64,000 nt of DNA from NCBI RefSeq assembly GCF_032118995.1, contig NC_092660.1, forward strand, positions 6,463,501 to 6,527,500, given 5' to 3'. Position 1 is the first letter of the stretch; every line of letters starts with the position of its first letter. Under the pieces are notes generated by a model. It was not told the DNA's origin. It saw nothing but the letters and a program-made list of their open reading frames with translations, and searched no databases. The position numbers and the translations under genes are program-made. This stretch comes from Asterias amurensis (taxonomy: Eukaryota; Echinodermata; Asteroidea; Forcipulatida; Asteriidae). Of this stretch, positions 1 to 15,200 are shown piece after piece.

Positions 1-219
1 AAAGTCTACCTCTTTTGGTGGTCCCCCTTCTGGCAAATCCCACTCCTGCTACTAATTGTGCTGGTACCTCGCCTCACTGTTGCACAGACTTTACAGCAGA
101 ATGTTTTATCTCAGCCAGTTAACTTATGGCAGTTGTATGAACAAGACATAGCAACGGTTACCGTGGCACCTGAGGATGCCACTTGTGGGATGCAGGAAAA
201 GGAAAAGATCTGCTCTATG
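1..219 (+). CDS. RTK exon: signal peptide and start of LN domain
   Basis: The frame is open from base 1 and encodes a run of leucine, isoleucine and valine ending near LTVAQ, a credible signal-peptide cleavage region, followed by mature sequence with a TCG...IC pattern typical of the start of LN domains. The exon ends in phase 0 at ATG|GTTAGT. No in-frame ATG precedes the hydrophobic core inside the window, so the true start is probably just upstream. Confidence 0.75.
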
Positions 220-3200
220 GTTAGTGGTACTTTTTTAAATTTGGGTGGTCTTTGAAAATATATTGCTTTGTATTCATCATTTCTTTGAGTATAAAACATT
301 CAAGTAAAGTTTTTACTAAACACCTTGTACTTGAATTGAACCTGTATCATTCAAAATCCCCAAGAAAACATCTGCTCTTTCGTTAGTGACTTTTAAAAAT
401 ATAACCGTTGACGGTAAATCTTCCAAAATAAGCAGACTAATTTGTCTGATCCTGACTAATTTCGCAGGGTAATATTATTCCTTTCAGTGGCTCTACTCAA
501 GTTTAATACTCTTTGGATTATTCCTGTTCAAGTTGTTTTTGATTATCTAGCAGACCCTTTGGGGCCAATTCAAAATCGTCAATTATACTTATTTTATTGT
601 TGATGTTCGTTTGCAATTGTTGTGAAATTTCTGTACGGGATAGCCACACCAGGCGGTTGTGCAGTAGCTAACAGATGCAGATGCAGAACCACAAACTTAG
701 ATTTTCAAATACTGACTGACTATTCACTTTACAGTATACACTGAGAAACAAAGTGCACCAAAGTGTATGAAATGAATAATATAATTAGACCAATGCTCTA
801 ATAGTTCAAGGGACTTCCATGAGCTTTTCCTGGCTTCCAGCATGTAGTTTTGTAGTAAGAACAAAAACGAAAAATAATTGCAAAACACACAACTTTTTTG
901 TTATGGTATTTTTTTCTTCCTTTTGTTCTTTATCAACTGAATTTTGATTTTCAGTTGGGCCAGTTTTTCTTTTGTATGGAGTCATTAAAGTGGCATAGAG
1001 CAAAAGAAATTTAAAGTCATAATAGATTTACATATCGCAACTATGGCTTAGGCTTCAGTGGCAGTTGACTTATGCTAAATTAATTTGAGACATAAGTCTT
1101 AGTTATGACTTTCTTTTATTTTTGTCATTGTCTCTTTGCTTTTGTATATAATAATAACAAAAATAATAATAATGCATTACATTTCTGGTGTGCCCTCTTT
1201 ATCTGAGGATATTCATTGGAAACAACATCAAGAACAATGATTAATCTGAATGGCCCTTGAAAACTAAATTTCATCCACAAAACTAACCGCATCATGTCTT
1301 AATTTCTTTCAGACGGATCCAGTCATTTGTGAGTACTGCCTTGCTTCCAATGAGTCCATATCCCATCCACCTAGCCTCATCCTAGACCCAAACGACCAAA
1401 CCTACTGGCAGTCCTCACCGTGGCAGTTCTACCCTGCTCCTTACATCATCAACATAACCGTCTCCCTCCGTGACAAGAAGAAGTACATTCTCACAGGAGA
1501 TATCGTCTTACGATTTAAGTCCGTGCCACAGGAGGTTGCAATGAGGCTGGAAAAATCCCAAGACGGTGGAATAACGTGGCAGATATACCAATATTTCTCG
1601 ACAAACTGCACTAAAGATTTCAACATGAGCAAGACGAAATCAAACTGGAACATGAAAAATGTCCTGGATGTAACATGTGCGAATTCGTCTCTCACTCAAC
1701 AAACGAGTAATTTGACAGAATTTAGATTTGATTTGGAGGGGAGGATTAACGCAATCGTGGCAAGTGGTGGAGGGTCTTGGGAATATTTCTACCAGGAGTT
1801 GGAGAAACAGGAGTCTCTACGGGACTTTCTGATGGTTACTGACTTGAGGCTTGTGTTTATGAGACCGCAGAGTGATGAGAAGGATGCAGGAATGGGCAGA
1901 GAGAGAATGCATTATGCTATTTATAGTGTTGATGCTAATTTACGGTACAACATTCAAGAACATTTTAAAGTTATTTTTGTTTGTTTGCTTATTTTTTGTT
2001 ATCCAGGGTCGAATATTATAGCTGAAAGCCAGTTTTGGTTAAAGGGCTAAAAGAAGAAAATATTTAAGATGAATCAAACTTGAGGAACTAAGGCAGGAAT
2101 TGATCATTCTAAAACCTCTTATCAGCATTCTGTTCAAATTTTGTTTTGTACATCAGAAACAAGTGAGGCTGCTCTATATTCTGACACCCTTTTGTTCTAA
2201 AAAGAACCACCCGTGTCATTTGATTTGATAAGTTTTGATTTGATTTGAAATGGTTTATTAAAAACAAAGACCACCCCAGGCTAAGGCTGAATTGCAGTCA
2301 AATTACAAAGAGATGACAAATATACACATTTCAAAGAGTTAAAACTACAAGAAAAAAATTGCTAATTAAAGGGTTTTTGTTAGGGCATGGTGAGGGTTAG
2401 GGTTAGGGAAACACACAAGTAGTGTTGGAACATAACGGTGTCGAAACATAGAGTCATCACCTCAGAAACTGCTTCTTAAAAATTTAGTACATGTATATGT
2501 TTTTTGTTTGATTCCTTAAAGTTGTGACTGCAATGGCCATGGAACCCACTGTGTTCTAGTCCCCTCTGAAAGACGCGTCCAGTGTAACTGCGTACATAAC
2601 ACTGATGGACAAAGCTGTCACCGGTGTATGGCAGGATACCAGGCATCACCATGGCAAGCAGGATCTTATCTGCCCTTTCCTGGAGGAACAGCCAATGAGT
2701 GTAAAGGTAAGGTCCCCTTAACATTTGCATGTTAACTTGAAACCAATAAGAATTGGGGATGCTGCATATTGCAAGGAATATCATATAGCAGTGTTGTAAC
2801 ACAGGGGGACATGTGCCTCCCCCACATATGTCCATGCACCCCCCCCCCCCCCTCATTTGAAATCTGGACATTTGAAGGAGAACAACATAAGACTTTACTG
2901 TTGCATCAAACAAAATGTAGTCATATAATTTTGTTCAACTATTTTTCTTTATACACAAAGACAATTGAGACAATTGTAAGTGTTTCCATCTCCGTGCGTT
3001 TCACATATATATATATATATATATACAAACGAAAGATCTACAGTTTTGCCTCCCCCCCCCCAGAAAAAAGCTCCCCTCAAATGATGCAAGACATATGACA
3101 TTCCACCTCATCAGCCCCAACCCCAACCCCCTAAACAAAAATAAATAAATAAATAAATAAATAAATTAAAAAAAACACTGATAGCTGTTTTTTTTACTCT

Positions 3201-6200
3201 TCCAAATCCCAATGATGTGTTTTTATCCATCCAATTTTTAATGTCCAAAAATGACAATTAATATTCAACATGCTGTATTTGCTGAAATCTTTGCTTCAAT
3301 ATAATAAATAAGCTTTGCCAAAATGGGCTTATAAAAAAATAAAAAAAATCAATTTTAAGTCTGGGACATTTTAATTTTAAACAAGCATAAACAGCAAACA
3401 GAAAAAACCCATTCCCAGTCTAAGAAAAAGGTTATATACTTACAACGTCAACAATGGTGTTGGCACTCTTTTCAATTGTAACCAAAAACCTGTCACAGTC
3501 TCACCCTCGCATCATGAAGTAATCTTGTTCTTGAACACCCCCATCATGATGCATGGTATTACCCCACACTTACTGGCAAATGATGCTTTCATAAACGTCA
3601 TAATTAGCATAAGAAAGGAGTACTTTTTGTTTGGTGTTCAACAGGCTGGGTTAAATACAACCAGCATTGTCAATGGAGTGCCAGAAATTGATGTATGTTG
3701 TTGATCATGTATTACATAGTTTAGGACTCAGTGGTTACCTTTAGGCTTAAAGCCTTTCAGTAGTGCGAAGGAGGAAACTTGACTGTGGTTGTACCATATT
3801 GGTGCTGTATACAGAACTGTATTGGGAATGTACAGTCTACCAAACAGGACAAAGTTTGCCAACAAAATTTAGTTTTGTCAGGCCATTGCTGCATAGGAAT
3901 TTATGGTCAGCATTGTTAAGTGTTGACAGTCTGCTGGTAGAGTGCTGACCTGTAGTTGGAAATTTGGATTAACCCGTCTCTGAAAGTGACTGACAGCAAT
4001 CTTGGATTTGGGATTCTATCGGATTGGATAACTGGGTTTTATTGGAATCTGTGTGTGAACTAGGACTCTGGACCTGCGAGCGAGTGGAGGACCATTTATA
4101 ATTGTGATGGAGAGACGGACATTATGGAGATTGTGTGCCTCTTTTGCATTGGTGTTAATTGTTTTTATGCAACTTCCGTATTTGGTGAAGTCACAGAACA
4201 CTACAGGTAAAGTTCTTGGTCATGATTTTCTTTAAATTTGTCTCAACATGTTTGATAACTAAAACCGATTGATAATAAACCCATTTAAAGTATTAGTATA
4301 ACTGTAAATATTGTACAATTTTCTGTATGGTGCCACCACTTTTTCGCTTGTTTTTGCAAAAAGGGATATCTCATTGAGGTAAAATACTATATTATTTCAT
4401 ATCGAATGAAAAAGTAGTGGCGCCATACGGAAACTTTTCCTTCATCTTTGTAGCTTATTTCTTCCATGGGTTTTTCCATCAACTTCGAGTCACTTGGCCT
4501 TAGACAACTGAAAGTGCAAAGCATAGTCTGCCAGACAGTTGCATTAATGCAGTTTCAAAATTGCTTGCTTGATAAATTAATGGTAAATAATTACTAGTTG
4601 GTATTGTTATTATATTTGAGTCGACTTTGTGTAACGACAGTACACACTTACAGGCATCGGCTACAATGATATACAAGGAACAAAGTAAAACCTTGTAATA
4701 AAATCATACATATAAACCATGCAGTAGGCCTGAATAAACAAAAAATACACAAATTGAGAACAACGTTGAATAAAAATGCGGAGGAGTTTTTTATTACCTG
4801 TTTTCAAAAGGTCCAGTTTGCCAATAATAATACAAAATTTAAACTACAAATCTATGTATAATATAAAATTCTGGTTGTATATTATAAAATTCTGGTTGTG
4901 AACTTGTGAAGCCAAGGATTTCAGAAAGCAAACTTAATCAATACGTATAGCCAAGAGCCCTATGGCAACAAGACAAGGAATTCAATTTCAGATGTGGGAG
5001 GAAAACCCTGAGATAAATATTCGATGGAAAACCCACGCAGTCAGGTAGGGCCTGAAAACCCAATCCACATAGCACCACTGGAGGGATTCAAACTGGGGTC
5101 CAAGAGGTGGGAGGCAGACCGCTTTGCCAAACAAACCGCCTCGTCATGCAAGAAGATAAAATTCAGTTTGATAACAATCAAAGTCCTCTGTTGGTCGATT
5201 TAGAACCGCTTTCAAAAACCATCTTATCTCCCAGTATATAGCATAGTTTACTTGTACATGGGTCTGTCCACACTAATGGGACCATTTGATGTGACTTTTT
5301 TTTATAAATGGGTGACAAAAATAAACAAGAAGAGTTTTGTCAAGCTTGTTTCCCATGCACATTCCAAATCACTTCAAGGTTTTTGTTTGCAAAGAGCAAG
5401 ACACATTTATCTGTATTTTAGCAATAACTGGGGATCATCTTCAAGATGATTATGTTTGTAACAGGGGAATGTTGGACAGACATTTCGTACATAAATGGTG
5501 AGAAAGGCATAATAATATAAACAAATTGCCAAAAATGTTGTCCCCTACAATTCTGTTGTCCCTGCAAAGAATGTTTCTAGGCAAAACCAAGACATCTGCG
5601 TGGGTACTCAAGAAACTACAGAGAGTTATCTTGAAGATATTAGGTTTGTAACATGGACAGATATTTGTCACAATATGTCTGTCCATGTTAAAAACAAACA
5701 TTCATACCAGCTGAAAAACCTCAAGGTACTCTTGGTTTTTACAGATAACCATAAAAATAGGGGCAATGGGTCTAACTTAACTAACCTTTGAGTAAATCAA
5801 TTAATTAATTATTTGTGTCATCCATTTCTAGTCAATTCCAATACAAAATGTCTGTCCTCGTTACAAACAATGTGTCTTAAAGAAAACTGCGTAACTTCTT
5901 AAATAATAAGACATTTGTTATACTGTTTGGTAAGCACACTCACTATCAGCAGAGAATTGTACAAAACAAAATACAGGGAAAAATTTTGTATTTTGTGTAC
6001 CCTCCCAGTCACAGTCCAAAAAGGTATCTTTGGAACCAAAAAGACCCATTAGCGTGGACAGACCCATATTTGTATTTTGTCTTGCTTTAAATGTGCTTTA
6101 TTTTGCTTGGTACCTCTTTTATTAACCGTGTCGTAATGTTGCATAAGTCAGTATGATGTCTACTACAGTTTATGTCCACTCCGTTTGTTTGTCTGTTTTT

Positions 6201-9200
6201 GTTTCATTGTTTTGTTTTGTTTTGTCTTTTGTATTTTGTTTTGCTTATTCTTTATTGTTTACTTAAGTCTTTGTTTAAGGCATTCCGTTTAAAAGCTTCG
6301 GCTTCCTGGGTAATGCCTCCACGTATTAGTTTTATTGTATCTATTGTTTTGTTTTCTTATGAAGTGATTACCCTTTGTGGAAATAAATGTTCGTTGAATT
6401 GAATTGAATTGAATCTTGAACACCTTGTTCATATAATGTGAGATGAGGTCCTCCTTCAAAGGAACAAACAAATTAAATGATTTTTTAATTTTTCAAAATT
6501 CACTTCAGGGACACAAAGAAAGGGCCATACAAATAATAATTATTAGTATAACCAATGTGAATACACTAAGATACAATACAAGAATAAATCAGGAAAACCC
6601 TTAAGTAAGGAGCGTTATGTAATACGTAATGAAAAAGAATAGTTTTAGCCTTTTTAATTGGTTGAAAGAAACCAATGATTTGACCATGGCAGTTTATGTC
6701 TTAGACTGCATAAGAAGAAGACCTATATGAATGATTACCTGTAGGGTTAACCATGTTTAAATATTCAGAGCAGATTTTGTGAGGAGGTTCAAAGGCCTAA
6801 GGTTTTAAGCAACTTCATTAATACATACAGGGGCATCGTATAAAAACAAGTCAGACAAATACAATCAATTATAGTTTGTTCTTTGCATAGCAGCATCAGC
6901 TTGACTGTATTTCTCTAGATAATTGATAGGCCTGTATATACATATAGTTCAAACATTCAGGTTAAAAAATGACAATTATAATATTCACATGGAGGTAATA
7001 CAAAATATGGAGAATGAATGGCAAGAGTAAACGTAATTAAACAAATCAGATTAAAAACTGACAGGTAATATTCCCAAAGAGGTAATACAAATTTAATTCA
7101 CAAGTTAGAATAGCCACTAGTTCCAATACCATTAAAGCCAAACTCATAATATAATAATTTACTATTTATATCAGATGATAGGTTCCTATTCCTAGTAGTG
7201 CAGGGCTTCAAATTAACATTAGACTACTGGCCCGAGGCCAGTGATTTCAGCACCAGGCCAGTGAGCACATGACTCAACAAGTCTGGCTGTCTTGTGTTTT
7301 TGTTCAAAAACACTTCAAATATTGACTTTCAGTCTGGTAACGGTTGTGATGAGTAAATTGAAGAATATGCCTACATGTACAAATTACACTTGCACATACA
7401 TGTGCTCGTCTCTCAGGGCTTGTTCACATTTTAAACTGTTCAAAGCTTTTCTTTTGACTGGTCTTGTGAAACAACATCAGGCCCTGTAATATTTTGAGCT
7501 GATATAAAGTACAAGCCCTGTAGTCAGTGTGGATTTCCTACCCAAATTTGAACCATTGTCATACACTTGTACATAGGTCTACCAACCTTAAACTGTGAAC
7601 AGAAGGTAAACAATTGCTGCATCCAAATGTCACATTTTTTCACTTGTTATGATCACAATCATAATCTAATCAAGGGGTTGACATTCTGGGGAGAAGTCCA
7701 CGAGACTGCAGTACTTGTAGTTCACAACTTTTCTTGGACCAGAAGTTTTTACACAAAAGCCCTGTATTGTTGAGGTGTTATTGCAGATGGTTTGTCCTAA
7801 ATTTAGAATCGTCCCAACTAGTCCAAACTCGAGTGTTACAGCTCGGATTGCCTGATCGTACACCAGTAGAACCAGAATGATTTGGGAAATAATTTTCTGC
7901 AATTACACTGTAGATATCAATCATGGAAAAACTTAAGGAAGAACCACATGGTACAAAATAGAATAAGCAATGAAAGGACACCATTATTCAGTTTGTTCAA
8001 CTTTTAATCACACAATATTTGTAAATGTTGCTGGGTTTTTTCTTCTGTTTTAAATGTAGCTAACTGTGTAATATTGAATTCCATTGGTACCAGCAGAAAT
8101 GCATAGCTACACATGTACGTGTTTTCTGTACGTATATTCTGAGTAATCAATAGCACTGATGTCACAGTAATCTGACGTATAGTATGCAAATTCTCATAAA
8201 GGGATTTGGTGTTGCGTGTTTGTAAAGAAGTTATCATAAATTTTGCTGGGGGATATTTCATTATAAACTTTGTTGTGTACGTGTAAAAGATATGTACTCT
8301 GTTGTAAACCTAGTAATTTGTACACAAAACTGTAAAATCTAAAATTTTAAGAGCAAAATTAGATAATGTAGAAAGTACTTCTGTAGGAAAATTATTTTAG
8401 TATTAACTACATTGCTAATGTAAACATGGCATGCCACAGATAGTTTTAAGCTTTGTAAGTCCTGGTATTTCACATGTATTTCTGGTGGACCTTTGTGTTA
8501 TCTAAACATTCAAGGAAAACATTTAACGATAAAACCAGTGCAGTGTCTGTTAAAAGAACCAAGCCAAAACAATTAGCGTGGGAAAGTACATGTGAGTAAA
8601 CAAAACAACAAGGCCATCCAAATTCTGGTTTGAACACATTTGAAGGCAGTGAACGATTTCCCTTGTATATCAGAGCAAAATGCTACGCAAAATGTGTCAG
8701 TTGCTTCTCAAAAATCATCAATGTTTGCTACTCAATATTATTAGAGTTCAGTTTGCACAAAATCTCTTCCGTCAAAATATTTTGCTAAGCAAAATTGCTG
8801 GTTGAAATCGTTCCCTGGAAGGTAAAAATTTGAAGGTAAAAACAAAATAATTCAGATGTATTGTGTCATTGGCTCAGTGCTATGATTGCAACTTATTCAT
8901 AATGATCAAAGGGTCACATAAATATTGAAAAACAACCACTTTTTTTGCATCTCTTTGGAACTGCTTGCTTGGTGCATTCCTTCCATCCTACAATCTAGAT
9001 TTTAAAAGAGGAATATAGTTCCTACCTTTAGCTCCCCTACATGCATACCAAGAGTGACTTTTCTCAAAGTTGGTAAATAGCATCTAAAATAGTTTGTTGA
9101 TATTCAGAGAAAATCAACCCCCTAAAAAAAACAAAAAAACAACAACAACAACAACAGCAACTAGGGACAACTATGTCACCCCCCCCCCCCCCAACTACAA

Positions 9201-12200
9201 AGTGTGTGCATCATTTGAATTTGTCTCATTGGTTTGTTTTAAGATGTTTTCCTTAATAGCATACTAACACCAACAAAACAAAAACAACAGCAACAGGGAC
9301 AATGTGTCATTGTTTCATTTGAATTTGTTTCATTGGTTTGTCTTAAGATATTTTTCTCATGACACAATTTACTCCTTCAGTGCTGTACATACATGTACAA
9401 TACCTTTTAAATGTTATAACTGAAAAACAAATTTGATTAAATTTTAGGGGCACCATTGGTAATTATTTAATCAATAATGAATCTTGTTTTAATTACACCT
9501 TGTTAAAGAAAAACCAATAACAAACTAATTACTCAACTCAAGTCATTCAATTAGTTTGCAAAATTAATTTACTGTGTAATCAGAAAGTGATCAATCAAAA
9601 AGGTTGTAGAGTCTGTTTTCTCTTTCAGGAGACTTGGCTACATTTATGAATGCACAAGAATAACTGTTAATTTGTCAAATTTGTCCTTGCTTTAACTTTA
9701 AAAATAAAATCTACGTACGTCACAGTTTTCTGTTTTCATAGAAACACTGAGCTACAGTACGTGCATGTGTGGTAACTACACCAGTAGGCCTACGTCTTTG
9801 TAATTTCGTTTAACAATGATATTGTTGAATGTAAAACTGTTGTTGTTTAAGCCACCTACACAATCTGTCATTTTTTACTGGTACATATCTGACATGCAGT
9901 GATGTAAGCTTTATTAAGAAACCATTATCCGAATGAGAGATTTGAGATGTCATCAGGAATAAAATGTATTATTGAAAGTTTCGTCATATTTATATTTGAC
10001 CGATGCGTAAGTCTGAAGCAGAGTGTACCGATTTCTGAAAATTGTAAACGGGAATTGTGACGCCAAAACCAGACACTTTTTGCAAAAAATCTCAACTTTA
10101 TTTGTTTGTTTGCTTGTTTGTTTGCTTTGTTGTGGGGTTTAGGGGTGTCTTGGTGATCAAAAAGAAGAGAATAAGAACTTAGTGATTTTTCAGGCAGTGC
10201 ATGGTGGGCTTCAATGTACATGTATATGTTTGGTTTGCCGAAACACCATGTGTAAAGCTACTGTGCTGTAAAGATTTTGTTATTTTGAGAACTTGACTTG
10301 TTATTTATTCTATTCTGCTGTAGCGGAGTAGATTTCAACTTAGATGTAGTAATACTTAATTTGTTATCTTGGAAGTTGTTCACAACATAGAACTTTTAAG
10401 ACATCACATTCACATGTAGGGTGTTGTAGCCGAGCTAATAAGCGCACCAAACTCAAGCTCTGGTGCTTCTGTTCAGCAGAGTGGGTTCAAATCCTGGTCA
10501 TGACACTTGTGTCCATGAGCAAGACACTTAACTATAATTGCTTCTCTTCACCCTGGGGTAAATGGGTACCTGTGAGGGCAGAGATGGTTCTTGTGATTGA
10601 TTTAGCCGAGTAACGCAACTTAATGTTGCACAGGTTGTAGGGCCTAGTTACTCCCCACCAGGTAGCTGAGGTGGTTTAAGGAATGTTTAAGGCCCAGTGA
10701 CCAGGGGTTACAATGTTGGAAGCGCTTTAAGACGCCCTCTGGGTGTGAAAAGCGCTATATAAAAACTGGTTATTATTAATATTATATTATCAAGGCTGAT
10801 GTTTCAGTTGTCTTCACTTTCACTAGTTTTCAGAACTGCCTGGTTTTTACGTGAGGCGTAACAGATGAACTTCTCTTGAACATTTGTACCTTAGAGTACT
10901 TGTTGCATATTGCAGTACAGGAAGAGCACTGGACTCGAGCTCTGTTTTTTAATTTTTTATGAGGATAAATTATAATAATGTTGGAGCGCCATGAGCGACG
11001 GTTTTGAGCAATTTATATGACAAACCACTTTTATTAAAGTAAAAAAGAAAGTGTTAATCCATCAGTTATCATTGATTTTATCCCTTTTGTAGTATCTCCA
11101 ACTCAAGAAACAAACATCTCTACCGAGCCCCCCAATGATGCTGACCCACGAGCCTGCACCCCCAGCCCATGCCTCAATGGAATATGCAAACCGGAAGAAA
11201 CAGCCGCTGGTTACAAATGCAGCTGTGATATTGGATATGCGGGTATGTTATGTTGCAAAGATCATCGGGTTTAAAGGCATGGGAGTTGATTTCACAAAGA
11301 GTTTGGACTAGTTCTAACTTAGGGCTGCTTTAGTCCTAGGAGATATTGACAAACTTAAGCCTAGTCCTAAGTTAAGACGAGTAACTCATCCTAAGTTGAG
11401 ATAAGACTAGCATGCCTTGAATTTCATCTTAGAGAGGGCAAGGTTATTTTCTTTTTGCAAAGGGCACTTCTCTAAGAAAATCTTCAAGTCTATGGGAAAC
11501 TTTTGATAGGGCACCAAGGCCAAGACCAGGGCAACAAAGGCCTCTGTGGCTTCCTTGTTATTCAAGGCTTGGACTGGTTTTATCTCTGTGTGAAATCCAC
11601 CGGCCTGGACACTACTCAAAATTATTGTGTGCATTCACACTTACTTGGTAACAAGCAATAGGGAGAGCTGTGGATATTATAAAACATTTTGAGAAATGGC
11701 TACCTGTAAAAAGTAACACCGTTTTTGGGGGTAAGAGTAAGAGTTTCTCGCTCAAATAATAAAAGACTTCAAGCCTGAAGCCTTTAATTATGCATCTGAA
11801 AGCACAAAAACTTACAACTGCAACAAAGGTGTTTTTTCTTTCATTGTCTTGCAACTTCAATGACCAAGGTAGCCAACATTTTCGCAGAGTTGTTACCTTA
11901 TGCGTATGTTGGGATACACCAAGTGAGAATACTGGTCTTTGACAAGTACCGAAGGTATCACTTTCCAGTGCTTTTAATATTCCTGCTTTCATGTAATAAG
12001 AGAATTGCATCATTAGCCCCTTACTGACAGACATGATGTTCAGACACCATGGGGTATTGTATTCCATTTTTTAAATGGCATCTGGCATGTTTGAAGCATG
12101 TTGGGTCAAGTTTCTGATAGCTCTCAAGTTGCAAACCACTGTGTACTCAATACTCTGTGTCTACTCTAACAAAAGCTATGAAACCCTGTAAAAGTACAGT

Positions 12201-15200
12201 ACTACCATAGGACAGAGCCATCAGACAAATACATTAATAACTTGTAAAAAAGTAGGAACCCAGAATGTAAGTAAAATATAATTGGAGAGAGATACACTGT
12301 AACTACAGGCCTCCAAAACCTACTTGTGTCTCTGTGTTTCTTTTGTAAGAAAAGTAATGAAACCCTGTAAAATTAAAGAAGGCCAAGAACGCAAAACAGA
12401 GACATCAGACAAAACTACAAAATAGTCTGAGAGAGATTAATAATCACAGGTATCCATAACTTAGTCAGGCCTGATACTTCACAGAGGCAACAGAGGCGAT
12501 TGCCTTCATGCCCTAGTCATTGCATTGGTGCCCTTCAAATGCTCCTATAGAAAACAATTTCCTCCGAGGGTGCTATTTACCAAGGAGAAAATGACTTGTG
12601 CCCTTGCCCTTTCAAAAACGAAGCATACTTACTGGAAAGTAAGCAGTTTTCAATAGCTATCTATTTTCTTGGAACATTTTCTAACTTTCAAAGTTTACAA
12701 TTGTCATAAAGTCATGAACTCTCCTTTTGTTTTTCATCAGGTTATTCCTGTGAGATAAACCTCAACCCGTGTCGGAGCAATCCATGTGCTGAGTTAAATG
12801 AGGCATGCGTGAGTGAGCGGTACAATCATTACAAATGCGTACCGTGGGCTTCAATAAATGGCACAGAGCCACCAGTAGTTACAACCCCAGTCCCTTTGGT
12901 GAGTTTACAATCAGTTTATATCATTTTTACAATAGACAAGAGGATCCAGAATTGTGTTTTACAACTATTTAAGATACTTAAAGGGTAGCTATGTGTTTGC
13001 TAATCACTCCTAAAATAATGGCAAACAAAACTAATATGTAAGCTCAGCATGACTGTACTTTTCACTACTTAAACTTAAGAGTTCATCTCCTGGTTCATTA
13101 GTTAAAAAAAGGAGAGTTTGTTTGGTCATCAATATTTAAACATTTCTTCATATGAGCTAACCTGAGCAGCTTTCTCCAGAAGACGATCAGAGCATCTGAT
13201 CGCAACAATGAGTTTAAACCAACGGTTCTTCTCAGAACTACCCCAATTCATTTAGAGATAGTCATTACATGGTGTCACTGCAAAGCTTTCCATATTGTAT
13301 TTATGAAAAGTTTCAAATCCTACTAACCTAAGTACTAAACCTAAGGGGTAGTCTGGGCCTATTTGGTCTTGTGTAGGAGGTGCAAGTAAGATGGTCCGCT
13401 CACATTCCAATGAGCCACAGTTATAATGAGATCTACAAATCCTGACTGCGTCTAAATAATGTCATTGGAATACTAAAGCCACCTTTTACATGACAACAGA
13501 GATCCTTTTGATAACGGAGCCATTCATGAAGATAGCCCTTTATTTACTCAAGGTTTTTTCAAAGAGATTTGGTTCTGAAAAGCTTTCATAGAGCCCTACC
13601 CCCCCTCGCCCCCATTGATGACTTTAGGGTGTGTAGTCATATCAAGATTGACCACTTCACCCTGGTTAAACTGAAGAGTTGACATTTGTAGTATCATCAG
13701 TAAAGCTTGGGCAGTTATGATGTCAATTTTTTTCCTTGAGCAGATGTTAAATTTGGAATGTAAGTATTTGTATATGATCTTAGGACAGTCAGTTGTTGTG
13801 TACGAGGTTCGTTTAGGAGTAGAACAGGCTTTAGTTAACATAGTATCGCCATTTAATCTGTTGGTACCACCAATCTGGCTAACCGATATACTGTTTGTTA
13901 GTGTTGTTATGCTTGTAAAGGGGTCCACATGAGCACCTTTTGTGTCACACTTGGTATCACGTTTTGTATCAGAAAACACACTTTTATGAAAAATTGTGAG
14001 ACAACTACACAATGAAAACACTTGTTCCATTGATAACTTTTACCTTTTCCGAGTATATCCATGTATATGCTCTCTTTTAGTTTCAAAAGTTTGGTGATGT
14101 ACGTGTAGGGCATAAGTTTTCATTTCAATTTTTTTAAGTATGGTTAAAGTTTTTCCAACTTTATTCTCAAGGGCCCAACTTTATAGAGCTGCTTATAATC
14201 ACAAAAAATAGCTGGGTAAAACAAATACATGTATGTGATTCCAGATATAGGTTACCATCTGAAGTGCCATTTAATATAACCCTTTTCGACTGGTTTCTTG
14301 TTATTTTTGCAATATGAGATTGGGACAGGTTCTTTATTCATTTGTAGAATATTTTGGTGATTTTTATGAGAAAATTATGTAATCCTGAGCGACTGATTGG
14401 AGCTTTCATATGTATCTAAAACCACTGCAAACTCAAATTTCTCAATACTAAATTTTTAAATTCCACTCTAGTATAAACTGTTTGAATTTGTGTCTTCTTG
14501 ATAGAACACTGGTTTGATTGGCCCTACTATTGGCATCATCATCGGAGCCCTCCTCGCTGTTTGTCTCTTCTGTTTATGGATCGTTTTGATCGTTTGGTGC
14601 ACAACATGGCGTCACCTTCACGGCAATGACAAGTTTAATCTGAAGTATGCTGACGAGGCTGAGAAAAAATACAGCAATAATACAGTAAGTGGGATGAAGA
14701 AAAACTTCCTTGAAACGCTATGGTGGCAGCAGAAATTGGTACAAATCCATTGTTCTCGAAATATGTTAACAATGGAAATTTACCCAACATATCTGCTGCC
14801 ACCATGACTTTCTCCAAATGTCATTATCACTTATAAAGAACAGCCCCCTCCAAACTCTTATGACTTTGTTGTTATATTTTCACAAAAAAACAAAATTCTG
14901 TAAAATCAAACATAAATTGTTTTTTTTGTGTTTTTGGGGCCTTTGCTTTTTAAATTGTGTCTCTGTGAAGCGTCTTTTAGGCAGACTTTGGAGCTAAGTT
15001 TTCGTTATTATTATTATTATTTTTGTTAATGTATTCTTTCTTCAAATGACAATTAAGGATCTATGAGTAAGTTTTAAAAAAAATTGAATTAATTTCATTC
15101 AAGCATTATGGCAGAATATAATCACCTAGTGAAATCTGACTTTTCTATTTCACTTAGCTTTGCCTCAAGAAATGGAATAGCAGACATTTCATTTTGTGAT

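Noticed and set aside
2393..2407. GGTTAGGGTTAGGG, telomere-like
   Set aside because: Only two units inside an intron; no telomere or interstitial telomeric array.
10424..10500. tRNA gene suggested by A- and B-box-like sequences
   Set aside because: No clover-leaf with paired acceptor stem; it continues into a SINE body and tail.
11612..12067. 151-codon minus-strand frame
   Set aside because: It lies in a TTAA-family MITE; its sequence is the element, repeated elsewhere out of frame.
13596..14030. 144-codon minus-strand frame in an RTK intron
   Set aside because: No recognisable domain, no splice-compatible neighbours and AT-driven composition.
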